Assembly: GCA_030041515.1 (NCBI GenBank)
Contig: JASHNS010000098.1
Span: 84,024 to 148,023, forward strand
Direction: 5' to 3'
Length of the DNA stretch: 64,000 bases
Source: Acidobacteriaceae bacterium
Lineage (GTDB): Bacteria; Acidobacteriota; Terriglobia; Terriglobales; Acidobacteriaceae
In this document: positions 56,858-64,000 of the stretch, in pieces
Layout of the letters: every line of letters begins with the position of its first letter
Position numbering within the stretch: the first letter of the stretch is position 1
Program-made: the position numbers and the translations under genes
The notes under the pieces: model-generated
The model's database searches: none
Seen by the model: only the letters and a program-made list of their open reading frames with translations
Told to the model about the DNA's origin: nothing

Positions 56858-57162
56858 TTTCGCTCCAGGGGACTTGCGGTGGACTGTTGGACGAAAGCCG
56901 GCCATTCTTCCTTCCGCTGCGAAAACGACTTAGCATCAGGCGTTGCGTTCGCGAAGGAGGAGGGCTTCGCTGCGGGGGCGGCAGCTTTGTCGCTCTCGGC
57001 GGTGGGCAGAACCAGCAGCAGCTGGTGGACCAGGGTCTCCAGTAATTCTCTTTTTGACTCCAGGGTTTGTTTCCTGGCTTCAAGCTGCTCAAACTCTGCG
57101 TCGATCTCTTTCAGTCCTGCACTCGCCTCGATGGCAGCTTGCTCAAATGCGCTGTATTTCAT
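56854..57162 (-). CDS. Coiled-coil protein of unknown function, shorter paralog
   Basis: 102 residues from ATG 57162 with GGGAG 6 bases upstream. MKYSAFEQAAIEASAGLKEI opens a predicted coiled coil of about 50 residues. A short Ala/Pro/Ser linker follows, then a C-terminal SQRKEEWPAF motif shared with the downstream paralog. It is the first gene of the pair. The two share both termini but differ in the middle, where the longer one has an acidic insert. Function unknown; a partner or nucleoid-type role would be guesswork. Confidence 0.72.
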   Translation of the reverse strand: MKYSAFEQAAIEASAGLKEIDAEFEQLEARKQTLESKRELLETLVHQLLLVLPTAESDKAAAPAAKPSSFANATPDAKSFSQRKEEWPAFVQQSTASPLERK

Positions 57163-57644
57163 GTCTGCTCCCGTCCGTTTCTCCAGTCGATTCGAGGAGT
57201 TTAGCACTCCCTTTGCGCACTGGGGTCACCCGAACGGGGTAATCGCAATGCAACGGGGGAGTCATGCTCCAGGGATGGTGCATAAGACTATCTAAGCTGC
57301 TTATTATTAGATAGTTATAGATTCCATGCGCGAGTTGAAGCCGCTCGGCGAGCACGCCCGATATCGTTCCGGACCTCACAATAACGTCAATCGGCAAGAT
57401 CACCCGAAACATTCGGGTCCGGACAGGGCGCTCGGGAGACTTTTCCGATGGTGGCGCGCAGGCCCAGCATCCGCCAGGGGAGCTCCCTCCTTACCCAGGA
57501 GGCACAGCTTTTGTCGAGCAGACAGAACCCTTGCACCTTCGACCCGGGAGCAGATCGCTTTTCCATTAACGTCGCTCGAACTTCCGTAATCCAGAGCGTG
57601 TTGTCATCCTCCGGCGAAAGCTGTAGCTTCGCATCTGACAGAAA
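57163..57644. other. Divergent gap between the coiled-coil pair and the DUF2252 gene
   Basis: About 480 bases without a credible gene. It includes the A/T-rich inverted repeat at 57287-57315. The rest is GC-rich and unremarkable; several short frames are shadows. Confidence 0.5.
57287..57315. promoter_or_regulatory. A/T-rich inverted repeat, candidate operator
   Basis: ACTATCTAA (57287-57295) and TTAGATAGT (57307-57315) are perfect 9-base arms with an 11-base centre. It stands out in a GC-rich region, 125 bases upstream of the shorter coiled-coil gene on the - strand. Confidence 0.45.
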
Positions 57645-58976
57645 ATGCCGCACATTCCCACATCAAAGGAGCGTCGTGCGCTCGGCCAGGCGCGCCGCAA
57701 GCAGGTTCACCGCCAGGACCACGGGCGGTGGGACGCGAAGCTGCGCCAGCGGAATCCGCTGGATCTGATTGACGAGTCGATGCGTGGGCGCGTGCCGTCG
57801 CTGATCGCGCTGAAGTACGAGCGGATGCTGGCGTCGCCGTTCGGGTTTTTCCGGGGCGCGGTGCCGGCGATGGCCGCCGATTTGGCGCTGCTGCCGCATA
57901 CGGGCATCGTGAACCAGATTTGCGGCGACGCGCACGTGCGCAACCTGGGCGCCTTTGCCGCCCCCGACGGGCGGCTGGTCTTTGATATCAACGACTTCGA
58001 CGAGACGATCCGGGGCCCGTTCGAGTGGGATCTGAAACGGCTGGCCACCAGCCTGGTGCTGGCGGCGCGCGAGGTGAGTGGGGGCGGGGGCGCGAAGCAT
58101 GGCGAGGAAGCCGTGCTGAAGTTCGTGGCCAGCTATCGGAAGCTGATCGAGACGCTGGCACGTTTGCCGGTGATCGACGTGGCGCGATACCAGGTGCACC
58201 GGCTGCAGCGGATCTCGCCTGTGAGTGACGCGCTGTTGAAGGCAGAGCGCGCGACGCCCCTGCACTCGCTGGAGATGCTGACAGAAGCGCGTAAGGGCGG
58301 CCGCGTCTTTCGCAGCGAGCCGCCGGTGCTCCGACGGCTCGACCCCAGGCAGGCGCGGCCGGTCCTGGCTTCGCTGAAGGCCTATCGCGAAACCCTCCAG
58401 CCGGAGCGACAGCATTTTCTGGCGCAGTACCGCGCAGTCGACGTCGGTTTCAAAGTGGTCGGCACGGGCAGCGTGGGACTACGCGATTTCGTGGCGTATC
58501 TCGAGGGTAACGGGCCGCGCGATCCGCTGTTTCTGCAGGTGAAGGAACAGCCAGGGTCGGCGTACGCGCCGTATCTGGCGGCCACGCCGGCAGCTGGACA
58601 TCAGGGCCGCCGCGTGGCCGAGGGACAGCGGGCGATGCAGTTCGCGTCGGACCCGTTCCTGGGTTGGACGACCATCGCCAACCGCGAATATCTGGTGCGG
58701 CAGCTGAGCGACCACAAGGGCAACATCGAGATCGAGGACCTGAAAGGCCAGGGGCTGACCGACTACGCGGAGATGTGCGGCGAGTTGCTGGCGCGGGGGC
58801 ACGCGCGGTCCGGCGATGCGTGCCAACTGGCGGGCTATCTGGGGAATGGTGAGAAGTTCGGCGCGGCCATCGCGAAGTTTGCCGAGGCCTACGCGGACCA
58901 GACCGAGGTGGACTGGAAGGCGCTGAAAAAGGCGCGCGGAGGCTCGGCGAACGGCGGGGCAACCCGAAGCAAATAG
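57645..58976 (+). CDS. DUF2252 family protein
   Basis: 443 residues. Family pattern: RMLASPFGFFRGAVPAMAAD, QICGDAHVRNLGAF, DINDFDETIRGPFEWDLKRL and a C-terminal SGDACQLAGYLG. The GDxHxxN and DxNDFDE motifs resemble the catalytic and metal loops of aminoglycoside-phosphotransferase-like kinases, so a kinase-fold enzyme is plausible, but no substrate is known. No signal peptide is seen. The gene stands alone on the + strand. Confidence 0.88.
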   Translation: MPHIPTSKERRALGQARRKQVHRQDHGRWDAKLRQRNPLDLIDESMRGRVPSLIALKYERMLASPFGFFRGAVPAMAADLALLPHTGIVNQICGDAHVRNLGAFAAPDGRLVFDINDFDETIRGPFEWDLKRLATSLVLAAREVSGGGGAKHGEEAVLKFVASYRKLIETLARLPVIDVARYQVHRLQRISPVSDALLKAERATPLHSLEMLTEARKGGRVFRSEPPVLRRLDPRQARPVLASLKAYRETLQPERQHFLAQYRAVDVGFKVVGTGSVGLRDFVAYLEGNGPRDPLFLQVKEQPGSAYAPYLAATPAAGHQGRRVAEGQRAMQFASDPFLGWTTIANREYLVRQLSDHKGNIEIEDLKGQGLTDYAEMCGELLARGHARSGDACQLAGYLGNGEKFGAAIAKFAEAYADQTEVDWKALKKARGGSANGGATRSK

Positions 58977-59083
58977 CTCAACGCCGCGTTGCCAGCTGAG
59001 GGTGGTCGAATTTTGCTATCCTGCGGGCAGATTGGGCAGGCCGGCCCGGCGGGGTTGGGTGTTGCCGGTCGCGGAGGTGCGCG

Positions 59084-59506
59084 ATGCGGATGGCGTTTCT
59101 CCCGGTGGTTATAATGCTGGCGGGCGGTCTGGCCTGGGGGCAGAGCGCGGCGGGCGCGATGATCCCTCCTGCTCCGGCCACCGCGAGGACGGAGGCCCCG
59201 GTGTTGACCCTGCAGGCGCAGTCGACCGCACGTCGGGCCCTGGTTCTGCAGCAGGAGAGGGCGCTGACCCTGAAGCTGAAACAGGAGGATCAGGCGCTGG
59301 CGCGTCTGGCGGCCCAGCGGAACGCGACGGCGCAGGCATCCCGCTCCGAGCCGATCCCGACCGAGTGGCCCCATGCGAAAGCCGAATTGATACCGACGCA
59401 ATGGAAAGCGAAGGTGATCCTGGTGGGCAAAACGCCTGCGCAGCCGGCAGAGGAGCACCCAGGCACAGGGCTGGTTTTCACCACCGCTCCAGGCGGCCGG
59501 AAGTAA
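59084..59506 (+). CDS. Small secreted Ala/Gln-rich protein, unknown
   Basis: 140 residues. Signal peptide MRMAFLPVVIMLAGGLAWGQ. The mature part has a Gln/Leu-rich helical stretch (about 45-85) and a near-repeat of IPTEWPHAK and IPTQWKAK further on. No recognised domain. A weak site precedes ATG (GGAGGTGCGCG). Confidence 0.55.
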   Translation: MRMAFLPVVIMLAGGLAWGQSAAGAMIPPAPATARTEAPVLTLQAQSTARRALVLQQERALTLKLKQEDQALARLAAQRNATAQASRSEPIPTEWPHAKAELIPTQWKAKVILVGKTPAQPAEEHPGTGLVFTTAPGGRK

Positions 59507-59646
59507 GCCGGCCGCTGGCGCGGAGATTGGCCGGCGACGCTCCCGGCGCGTCATTCAGGCGCGGCGGTGCTTTGATATACTTGCCGCGCCCGGCATTCCC
59601 AGATCCCAGTCCCTGCCCCTCGGGCTTGAGAGAGCGAGAAGAGCGT

Positions 59647-60672
59647 ATGAACCCAGGAACTGAATCTGCGGGCCCGCCGACTCCTCGCCTGATATTCGAG
59701 ATGTTGCAGGCCCACCAGCGCACTGACGCGCTGAAGGCAGCGATTGAGCTGGACGTTTTCACGGCAGTTGGGAACGGACCCGGCGACCTGGCTTCGATTG
59801 CGCGTCACTGTCATGCATCGGAGCGCGGCATCCGCATCCTGTGCGATTTTCTGGCGATTCACGGCGTCCTGGTGAAGGAGAATGGGCGCTATCGGCACAG
59901 CGAGACGAGCGCGCTGTTTCTCGATCCGCGGTCTCCGGCGTCCGTCGCGTCGATCGCGACGTTTCTGGGCAATCCGGCGAACCGGGAACCCTACGCGCGG
60001 CTGGCAGAGATTGTGCGCAGCGGTCGGACGTCGCTGCCCGGGGACGGCAGCGTGGAGCCGGAGAATCCCATCTGGGTGCAGTTTGCCGAAACCATGGCGC
60101 CGATGATGGCTCCGATGGCGGGTCCGCTGGGCGCGGTGGTACTGGAAGGGCGTAACGGCGCCATGCACGTGCTGGACATTGCGGCGGGACACGGGTTGTT
60201 CGGAATCGAGATTGCCAAACAGAATCCGCAGGCGCGCGTGACCGGGCTGGACTGGGCGCCGGTGCTCCGCGTCGCGCTGGAGAATGCGCGCAAAGCCGGA
60301 GTGCATGAGCGCTACAACATGCTGCCAGGCAGCGCATTCGAAGTGGATTTCGGAGGCCCGTACGATGCGGTGCTGCTGACGAACTTTCTGCACCACTTCG
60401 ACAAGCCGACCTGCGTGGGACTGCTGAAGAAAGTGCGGGTCGCTCTGAAGCCGGGCGGGAAGGTGGCGACCCTGGAGTTCGTCCCCAACGAGGATCGCAT
60501 TTCGCCTCCGATGCCGGCGGGATTTGCGCTGACCATGCTCACCTCGACCGCAGCCGGCGATGCGTACACGCTGAGCGATTTGTCAGGCATGTACGCCGAG
60601 GCCGGGTTCAGGGATACGCAGGCGCATCCGATCCCGCTGAGCCCGCACACGGTGGTGACCGGCCACGCTTGA
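59647..60672 (+). CDS. SAM-dependent O-methyltransferase-like protein
   Basis: 341 residues. The N-terminal third is a winged-helix dimerisation domain (LKAAIELDVFTAV, GIRILCDFLAIHGVLVKENG). The C-terminal part is a Rossmann methyltransferase with the SAM loop VLDIAAGHGLFGIEIAKQ, DAVLLTNFLHHFDKP and LKPGGKVATLEFVP. The layout is that of Methyltransf_2 O-methyltransferases of small or secondary metabolites. ATG 59647 was chosen because coding similarity begins there; the long upstream frame is non-coding. Substrate unknown. Confidence 0.85.
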   Translation: MNPGTESAGPPTPRLIFEMLQAHQRTDALKAAIELDVFTAVGNGPGDLASIARHCHASERGIRILCDFLAIHGVLVKENGRYRHSETSALFLDPRSPASVASIATFLGNPANREPYARLAEIVRSGRTSLPGDGSVEPENPIWVQFAETMAPMMAPMAGPLGAVVLEGRNGAMHVLDIAAGHGLFGIEIAKQNPQARVTGLDWAPVLRVALENARKAGVHERYNMLPGSAFEVDFGGPYDAVLLTNFLHHFDKPTCVGLLKKVRVALKPGGKVATLEFVPNEDRISPPMPAGFALTMLTSTAAGDAYTLSDLSGMYAEAGFRDTQAHPIPLSPHTVVTGHA

Positions 60673-60700
60673 GGCGGCACGGACCTGCGAGAATGGCGCC

Positions 60701-61198
60701 ATGAATGAACTGGCCCAGTGCCTGACCGGCGACAGCGCACATACGCCGCCGGCGCGCATCCTGGAAGCTCTGCCGGAGCATCTGGCGCACCGGCGTCTGG
60801 CCGGCTCGCCGCACTCGATCTACGAAGAGCTGTGGCACGCGGCATTCTGGCAGCAGCAGGCTCTGGACCGGATCGACGGAACGGAAGTGTCCTTTCCCGA
60901 GCACAACGACCTGACGTTTCCGAGCGAGCAGCAGAAGCGGGCGGAGACGTGGGCGGCGCTGAGCGCGCGCTTTCTGGCCGGGGCGGAACGCTCAGCCGCG
61001 ATTGCGAATGGTCCGGCGGCCGAACTGGAGAAGATGGTGCGGTGCCTGTCGGCGCCGGGGCAGCCGGTACGGCACATGACGGTACGCGAACAACTGGAAA
61101 GCACCGCCGCGCACAGCGCGTATCACTTTGGGCGCGTGGTGCTGATGCTGCAGATGATGGGGAACTGGCCGCCGCCGTCAGGCGGGCTGACGTGGTAG
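60701..61198 (+). CDS. DinB-family protein
   Basis: 165 residues forming a four-helix bundle of the DinB/YfiT type. Putative metal-ligand His residues lie in YEELWHAAFWQQQ and in the late STAAHSAYHFGR. DinB-like proteins include thiol-transfer enzymes and damage-induced proteins of unknown role. It follows the methyltransferase after 28 bases and may share its transcript. Confidence 0.8.
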   Translation: MNELAQCLTGDSAHTPPARILEALPEHLAHRRLAGSPHSIYEELWHAAFWQQQALDRIDGTEVSFPEHNDLTFPSEQQKRAETWAALSARFLAGAERSAAIANGPAAELEKMVRCLSAPGQPVRHMTVREQLESTAAHSAYHFGRVVLMLQMMGNWPPPSGGLTW

Positions 61199-61224
61199 GG
61201 TCTAGCCGTTCAGGCGGAGTTTTG

Positions 61225-61665
61225 GTGAAGAGCCCGGGCGCGTCCACTGGCTATTCGGGGACGCCGCTTGGCAAAAAGCTGGGCGTGAAGGACGGGCAGT
61301 CGACGTGGCGCTACCGCATGCCGGAAAGCGTAGCGAAGGAGATCGCGAGGAGCGGCGCGGACCCGAAGTTGCTCGCTTCTCCAGTAGCTGGCCTCGCGAT
61401 GGCGCACATTTTTGTCACCGACGGGGACGATCTGGCGCGGCATCTGGCGAAACTGCGGCGGCTGATCGCGCCGGACGGAACCGTGTGGGTTTCGTGGCCG
61501 AAGAAGACATTGCCGAAGGGCGTGACGGCGGTCGCGAGCGACGTGACGGAGAATGCGATTCGGGACGCGGCGCTCCCGCTGGGATTTGTCGATGTGAAGG
61601 TGTGCGCGGTGGACGCGGTTTGGTCGGGGCTGAAGCTGATGATCCGGAAAAGCGAGCGGCCTTGA
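61225..61665 (+). CDS. DUF3052 family protein
   Basis: 146 residues from GTG 61225, 5 bases after GGAG. GYSGTPLGKKLGVKDG, FVTDGDDLARHLAKL, DGTVWVSWPKK and LGFVDVKVCAVDAVWSGLK are the DUF3052 pattern. Function unknown. It follows DinB after 26 bases and ends 9 bases before the convergent DUF1801 remnant. Confidence 0.82.
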   Translation: MKSPGASTGYSGTPLGKKLGVKDGQSTWRYRMPESVAKEIARSGADPKLLASPVAGLAMAHIFVTDGDDLARHLAKLRRLIAPDGTVWVSWPKKTLPKGVTAVASDVTENAIRDAALPLGFVDVKVCAVDAVWSGLKLMIRKSERP

Positions 61666-61674
61666 TTTCTGGAT

Positions 61675-62179
61675 TTAGGCGGGGCGCCGAGGACGCTGCT
61701 TCGCGGACACAGACTTGATGATCAGGCGCCGTGGCTGGGCGGGATCGATGGGAGTGGTGGCGAGTTCAAGGGCCTGCGCGATCAGATCCTGCACCCCGGG
61801 GTCGTCGATCATGGCGCCGTGATCGAGCTTGATGTGACGGACCTGATTGCCGCCTCCCTCGAGAAAACAATCGGGATCGCGCAGCCGGGTTCCGCTTTGC
61901 AGGAAGAACAAGCTGACCCAGCGCGGAAAGACTGCGATGGAGAAGATCGCGTCCGACGTGCGCTCGCCGGGGCCGAAGCCGATGGCGAGCGCGTTGTAGT
62001 TGTCGTAGACAAGCTCGCAGGCGCCGGGGAGCCGCGCGCGCATTCTTTTTGAGAGCGGCGCGGGCCTCGGCGGCGATCTCTGGCGTGTACTTGTCCAGGA
62101 AGGCGTCGAGCTGGGCTTTCGCGGAGACCGGATGGGTCGCCTGGCGCTTTACGGGTGCGGTGGTCTTTCTGGCGTGCAT
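61675..62179 (-). pseudogene. DUF1801-type protein split by a single-base frameshift
   Basis: Two - strand frames together make one DUF1801 protein. The N-terminal part (62179 to about 62047) reads AQLDAFLDKYTPEIAAEARA and runs to ALKK. The C-terminal part starts MRARLPGACELVYDNYNALA and contains GFGPGERTSDAIFS and FLQSGTRLRDPDCFLEGG. At about 62046-62050 the - strand has CTCAAAAAGAATG; removing one A joins the frames as ALKK-MRARLPG, the expected family sequence. It is either a recent frameshift or a sequencing error in an A-run. Confidence 0.8.
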
Positions 62180-62211
62180 TTGCGGGAGATGGTAGCACGA
62201 GCGTGCGCGGC

Positions 62212-63138
62212 TTAGGTCCAGTCCGAGTCGATGTCCAGATCGGCGGCGGCTGAACCTGTCATGGGCTTCGGACCCTTCGGATTACGGACCGCGAAGCCGG
62301 ATGGTTCGGCATCGTCTTGATCGGATGAGACAGGCTGGAAGCTGTCGAAAACCATCGTCGCCGGTTTCTGGCCGCTGTCGCGGAACATCTCGGCGAGCGG
62401 GATTGCGGCGGAAATGACGGCGACGCCCCGAACGGAAGATGCCGTTGCCACACGTCCACGCCGAGCTCTGATTTCGGCTTTTGTCGCCGACAGTTTCGAT
62501 TCCGGCACGGTGAAGACGACCGTCATGACCGGCTCCAGCACGATGGGGAGAGCGTTTCTCGCAGCGGCCTGGAACGCCTGCGATGCCGCGATGCGGAAAG
62601 CAAGATCGTTCGAATCCATCTCGTGAAAGCTGCCATCGTACAGCGTCGCGCGCAAGTCAACCATTGGATGGCCAGCGAGGATGCCGGCTTGCGCGGCTTC
62701 GCGAATGCCGGCTTCTATCGGCTGGATGAAACGCGGCGGAATCATACCGCCTTTGATTTCATCGATGAACTGAATTCCGCTTCCCTGCTCGCCCGGCTCA
62801 AGACGCAGCTTCACGTGGCCGTAGTTCCCCGATCCACCAGTCTGGCGGATATATTTACCTTCCGCTGCGGCAGATTGCCGAATCGTCTCAAGTCGATTCA
62901 CATCCAGAGAAGCAAAGGCAAGAGGAATGTTTTCCTCGTCTTCAACGCGCCGGCGAAGGGCCCCAAGCTGTTCTAAGCTCTCTCCGCGCACAGTCGTGAT
63001 GCAGGAGGCGGGGTCAATCTCGACGGTGAGCGCGGGATCGGCCTCGCTGAAAGCGGAGAGCGCGGCATGGAGATGCTCCCGGTCGGCCGAATCGGCGGGC
63101 GCCAGCGTGAGTGACAAAATGGGATACGGCAGAGCCAT
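62212..63138 (-). CDS. EF-G-like protein with domains III-V only, no GTPase domain
   Basis: 308 residues from ATG 63138. Residues about 5-77 match EF-G domain III (PILSLTLAPADSADREHLHA, DPASCITTVRGESLEQL). Residues 80-200 match domain IV (GGSGNYGHVKLRLEP, AGHPMVDLRATLYDGSFHEM, keeping the tip His172 before MDSNDLAF). Residues 200-270 match domain V (LEPVMTVVFTVPES, AEIRARRGRVA). The G domain and domain II are absent and the tail is acidic (ADLDIDSDWT). The frame is open throughout, arguing against simple decay. A ribosome-binding or decoy role is possible. It lies just downstream of the rRNA operon. Confidence 0.8.
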   Translation of the reverse strand: MALPYPILSLTLAPADSADREHLHAALSAFSEADPALTVEIDPASCITTVRGESLEQLGALRRRVEDEENIPLAFASLDVNRLETIRQSAAAEGKYIRQTGGSGNYGHVKLRLEPGEQGSGIQFIDEIKGGMIPPRFIQPIEAGIREAAQAGILAGHPMVDLRATLYDGSFHEMDSNDLAFRIAASQAFQAAARNALPIVLEPVMTVVFTVPESKLSATKAEIRARRGRVATASSVRGVAVISAAIPLAEMFRDSGQKPATMVFDSFQPVSSDQDDAEPSGFAVRNPKGPKPMTGSAAADLDIDSDWT

Positions 63139-63178
63139 GCAGTGCCAGTATGGCGCAGGTCGGCGGAAGAGATCGCTC

Positions 63179-63211
63179 AAAAAAACAAAAAGCCCGCTCG
63201 GAAGAGCGGGC
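63179..63211 (-). terminator. Rho-independent terminator of the rRNA operon
   Basis: On the - strand GCCCGCTC, loop TTCC, GAGCGGGC (63211-63192) is followed by TTTTTGTTTTTTG. It begins 12 bases after the 5S end. Confidence 0.9.
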
Positions 63212-63223
63212 CTTTCGATGTTA

Positions 63224-63341
<118 letters not shown>

Positions 63342-63356
63342 AACCGAGGCGATGAG

Positions 63357-63671
63357 AAGGCGTGAGGCGCTTCGCGCCGGGAGCCTTCTGCGAAAATCCC
63401 GAGGCCTGGGCCGAGGGATCCGCGGTTCGCCTTTACTATCGAGCGACGCCTGGCGGGATGGTTTCCCCGCGGCCCCCTGCGCGTCCGGACAGTTTCTTCA
63501 GGGACAGGGCAGGCGGTACTCTGGCGTCACAACTTGAGGCGCTGACAAGGCGTGAGGCGCAACGCGCCGGGAGCCTTGTGCCGAAATCCTGAGGCCGGAT
63601 GGCCGAAGGATCTCAGCGTTTGGCGGGCGTCTGAGCCCGCCGCCGAAATCCTGAGCGCTTGCGCGAAGGAT
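63357..63671. repeat. Repeated hairpins in the 23S-5S spacer
   Basis: Two kinds of hairpin recur. Type 1, at 63357-63387 and 63547-63577, has AAGGC/GCCTT outer and GGCGC/GCGCC inner stems around a 3-base loop. Type 2, at 63396-63419, 63586-63611 and 63648-63671, has outer arms ATCC(C/T)/(G/A)GGAT, opposed GA/GA, and an inner stem of GGCC/GGCC or GCGC/GCGC. Types 1 and 2 together form a duplicated unit of about 64 bases. The rest of the 63342-63754 spacer shows no gene. Confidence 0.75.
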
Positions 63672-63754
63672 CGCGGCTTGCCGAAAACAAAACGAAATCG
63701 ATTGGCATACAAGGCTTAACTGTTGAGTGCCCTGCTGCGCAGAGTTAATTTCAT

Positions 63755-64000
<246 letters not shown>

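Noticed and set aside
59002..59646. An N-terminal extension of the methyltransferase from base 59002
   Set aside because: The extension overlaps the small secreted-protein gene in another frame and is Gly/Ala/Arg-rich without domains; ATG 59647 begins the conserved fold.
63357..63671. A CRISPR array in the rRNA spacer repeats
   Set aside because: The units are palindromic hairpins at irregular spacing, with no equal spacers and no cas genes.

Overview
The window looks like a high-GC chromosome segment of an acidobacterium (Acidobacteriota, Terriglobia-like). The pointers are two ADOP-type MacB/FtsX permeases (one with its PadR regulator), a CadC-type winged helix fused to a TolB propeller, a large carboxypeptidase-regulatory-domain TonB receptor, choice-of-anchor lipoprotein repeats and an ExeA-like ATPase in an exopolysaccharide (EPS) locus. 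The organism call is inference from gene content, not from an rRNA comparison.

Layout. 1-5.3 kb: three signalling proteins on the + strand (end of a hybrid kinase with three receivers, a receiver-PAS-kinase, and a membrane HAMP-SpoIIE phosphatase). 5.3-6.4 kb: tRNA-Ile2(CAU) on the - strand, a truncated tyrosine recombinase and a set of phased GGTACA repeats. 6.5-24.3 kb: a long + strand EPS locus. It runs from a PilZ protein and a NusG/UpxY-like antiterminator, through Wza-like export, a Wzz/GumC chain-length protein, an AAA-LysM ATPase, a CpsD-like protein with a ruined P-loop and a polyprenyl glycosylphosphotransferase. It continues with an AsnB-type amidotransferase, a Wzy-like polymerase, glycosyltransferases, a Wzx-like flippase, a DUF2264 lipoprotein and an epimerase. 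The distal part (about 13.7-24.3 kb) is visibly more A/T-rich than the rest. 24.4-27.5 kb: a - strand lipoprotein of anchor-D repeats. 27.8-30.6 kb: UDP-glucuronate decarboxylase and UDP-glucose dehydrogenase, closed by a strong terminator.

31-36.5 kb: two paralogous LuxR-type regulators with degenerate receivers flank a divergent CadC-TolB protein, followed by a VirK/YbjX (DUF535) protein. 37-44 kb: a TonB-dependent receptor diverges from two secreted GH28 pectinase-type enzymes, suggesting plant-polysaccharide use. 44-52.5 kb: a PadR-ADOP pair, a winged-helix AAA regulator, a small secreted protein and a second ADOP permease. 52.5-62.2 kb: AsmA-like protein, secreted GH37 trehalase, two overlapping small coiled-coil paralogs, DUF2252 protein, small secreted protein, methyltransferase, DinB, DUF3052 and a frameshifted DUF1801 gene. 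62.2-64 kb: an EF-G-like protein without a GTPase domain, then 5S and the 3' part of 23S rRNA on the - strand; their spacer holds repeated hairpins.

How the parts fit. UDP-glucose dehydrogenase plus the decarboxylase supply UDP-glucuronate and UDP-xylose; with the AsnB-like amidotransferase and a GH154-family (DUF2264) lipoprotein they point to an acidic, possibly amidated EPS. PilZ and the NusG paralog at the head of the locus suggest c-di-GMP and antitermination control. I saw no CRISPR array and no complete insertion sequence. The best candidates for something undescribed are the paired pseudo-receiver regulators, the GTPase-less EF-G, the overlapping coiled-coil paralogs, and the covarying spacer hairpins.
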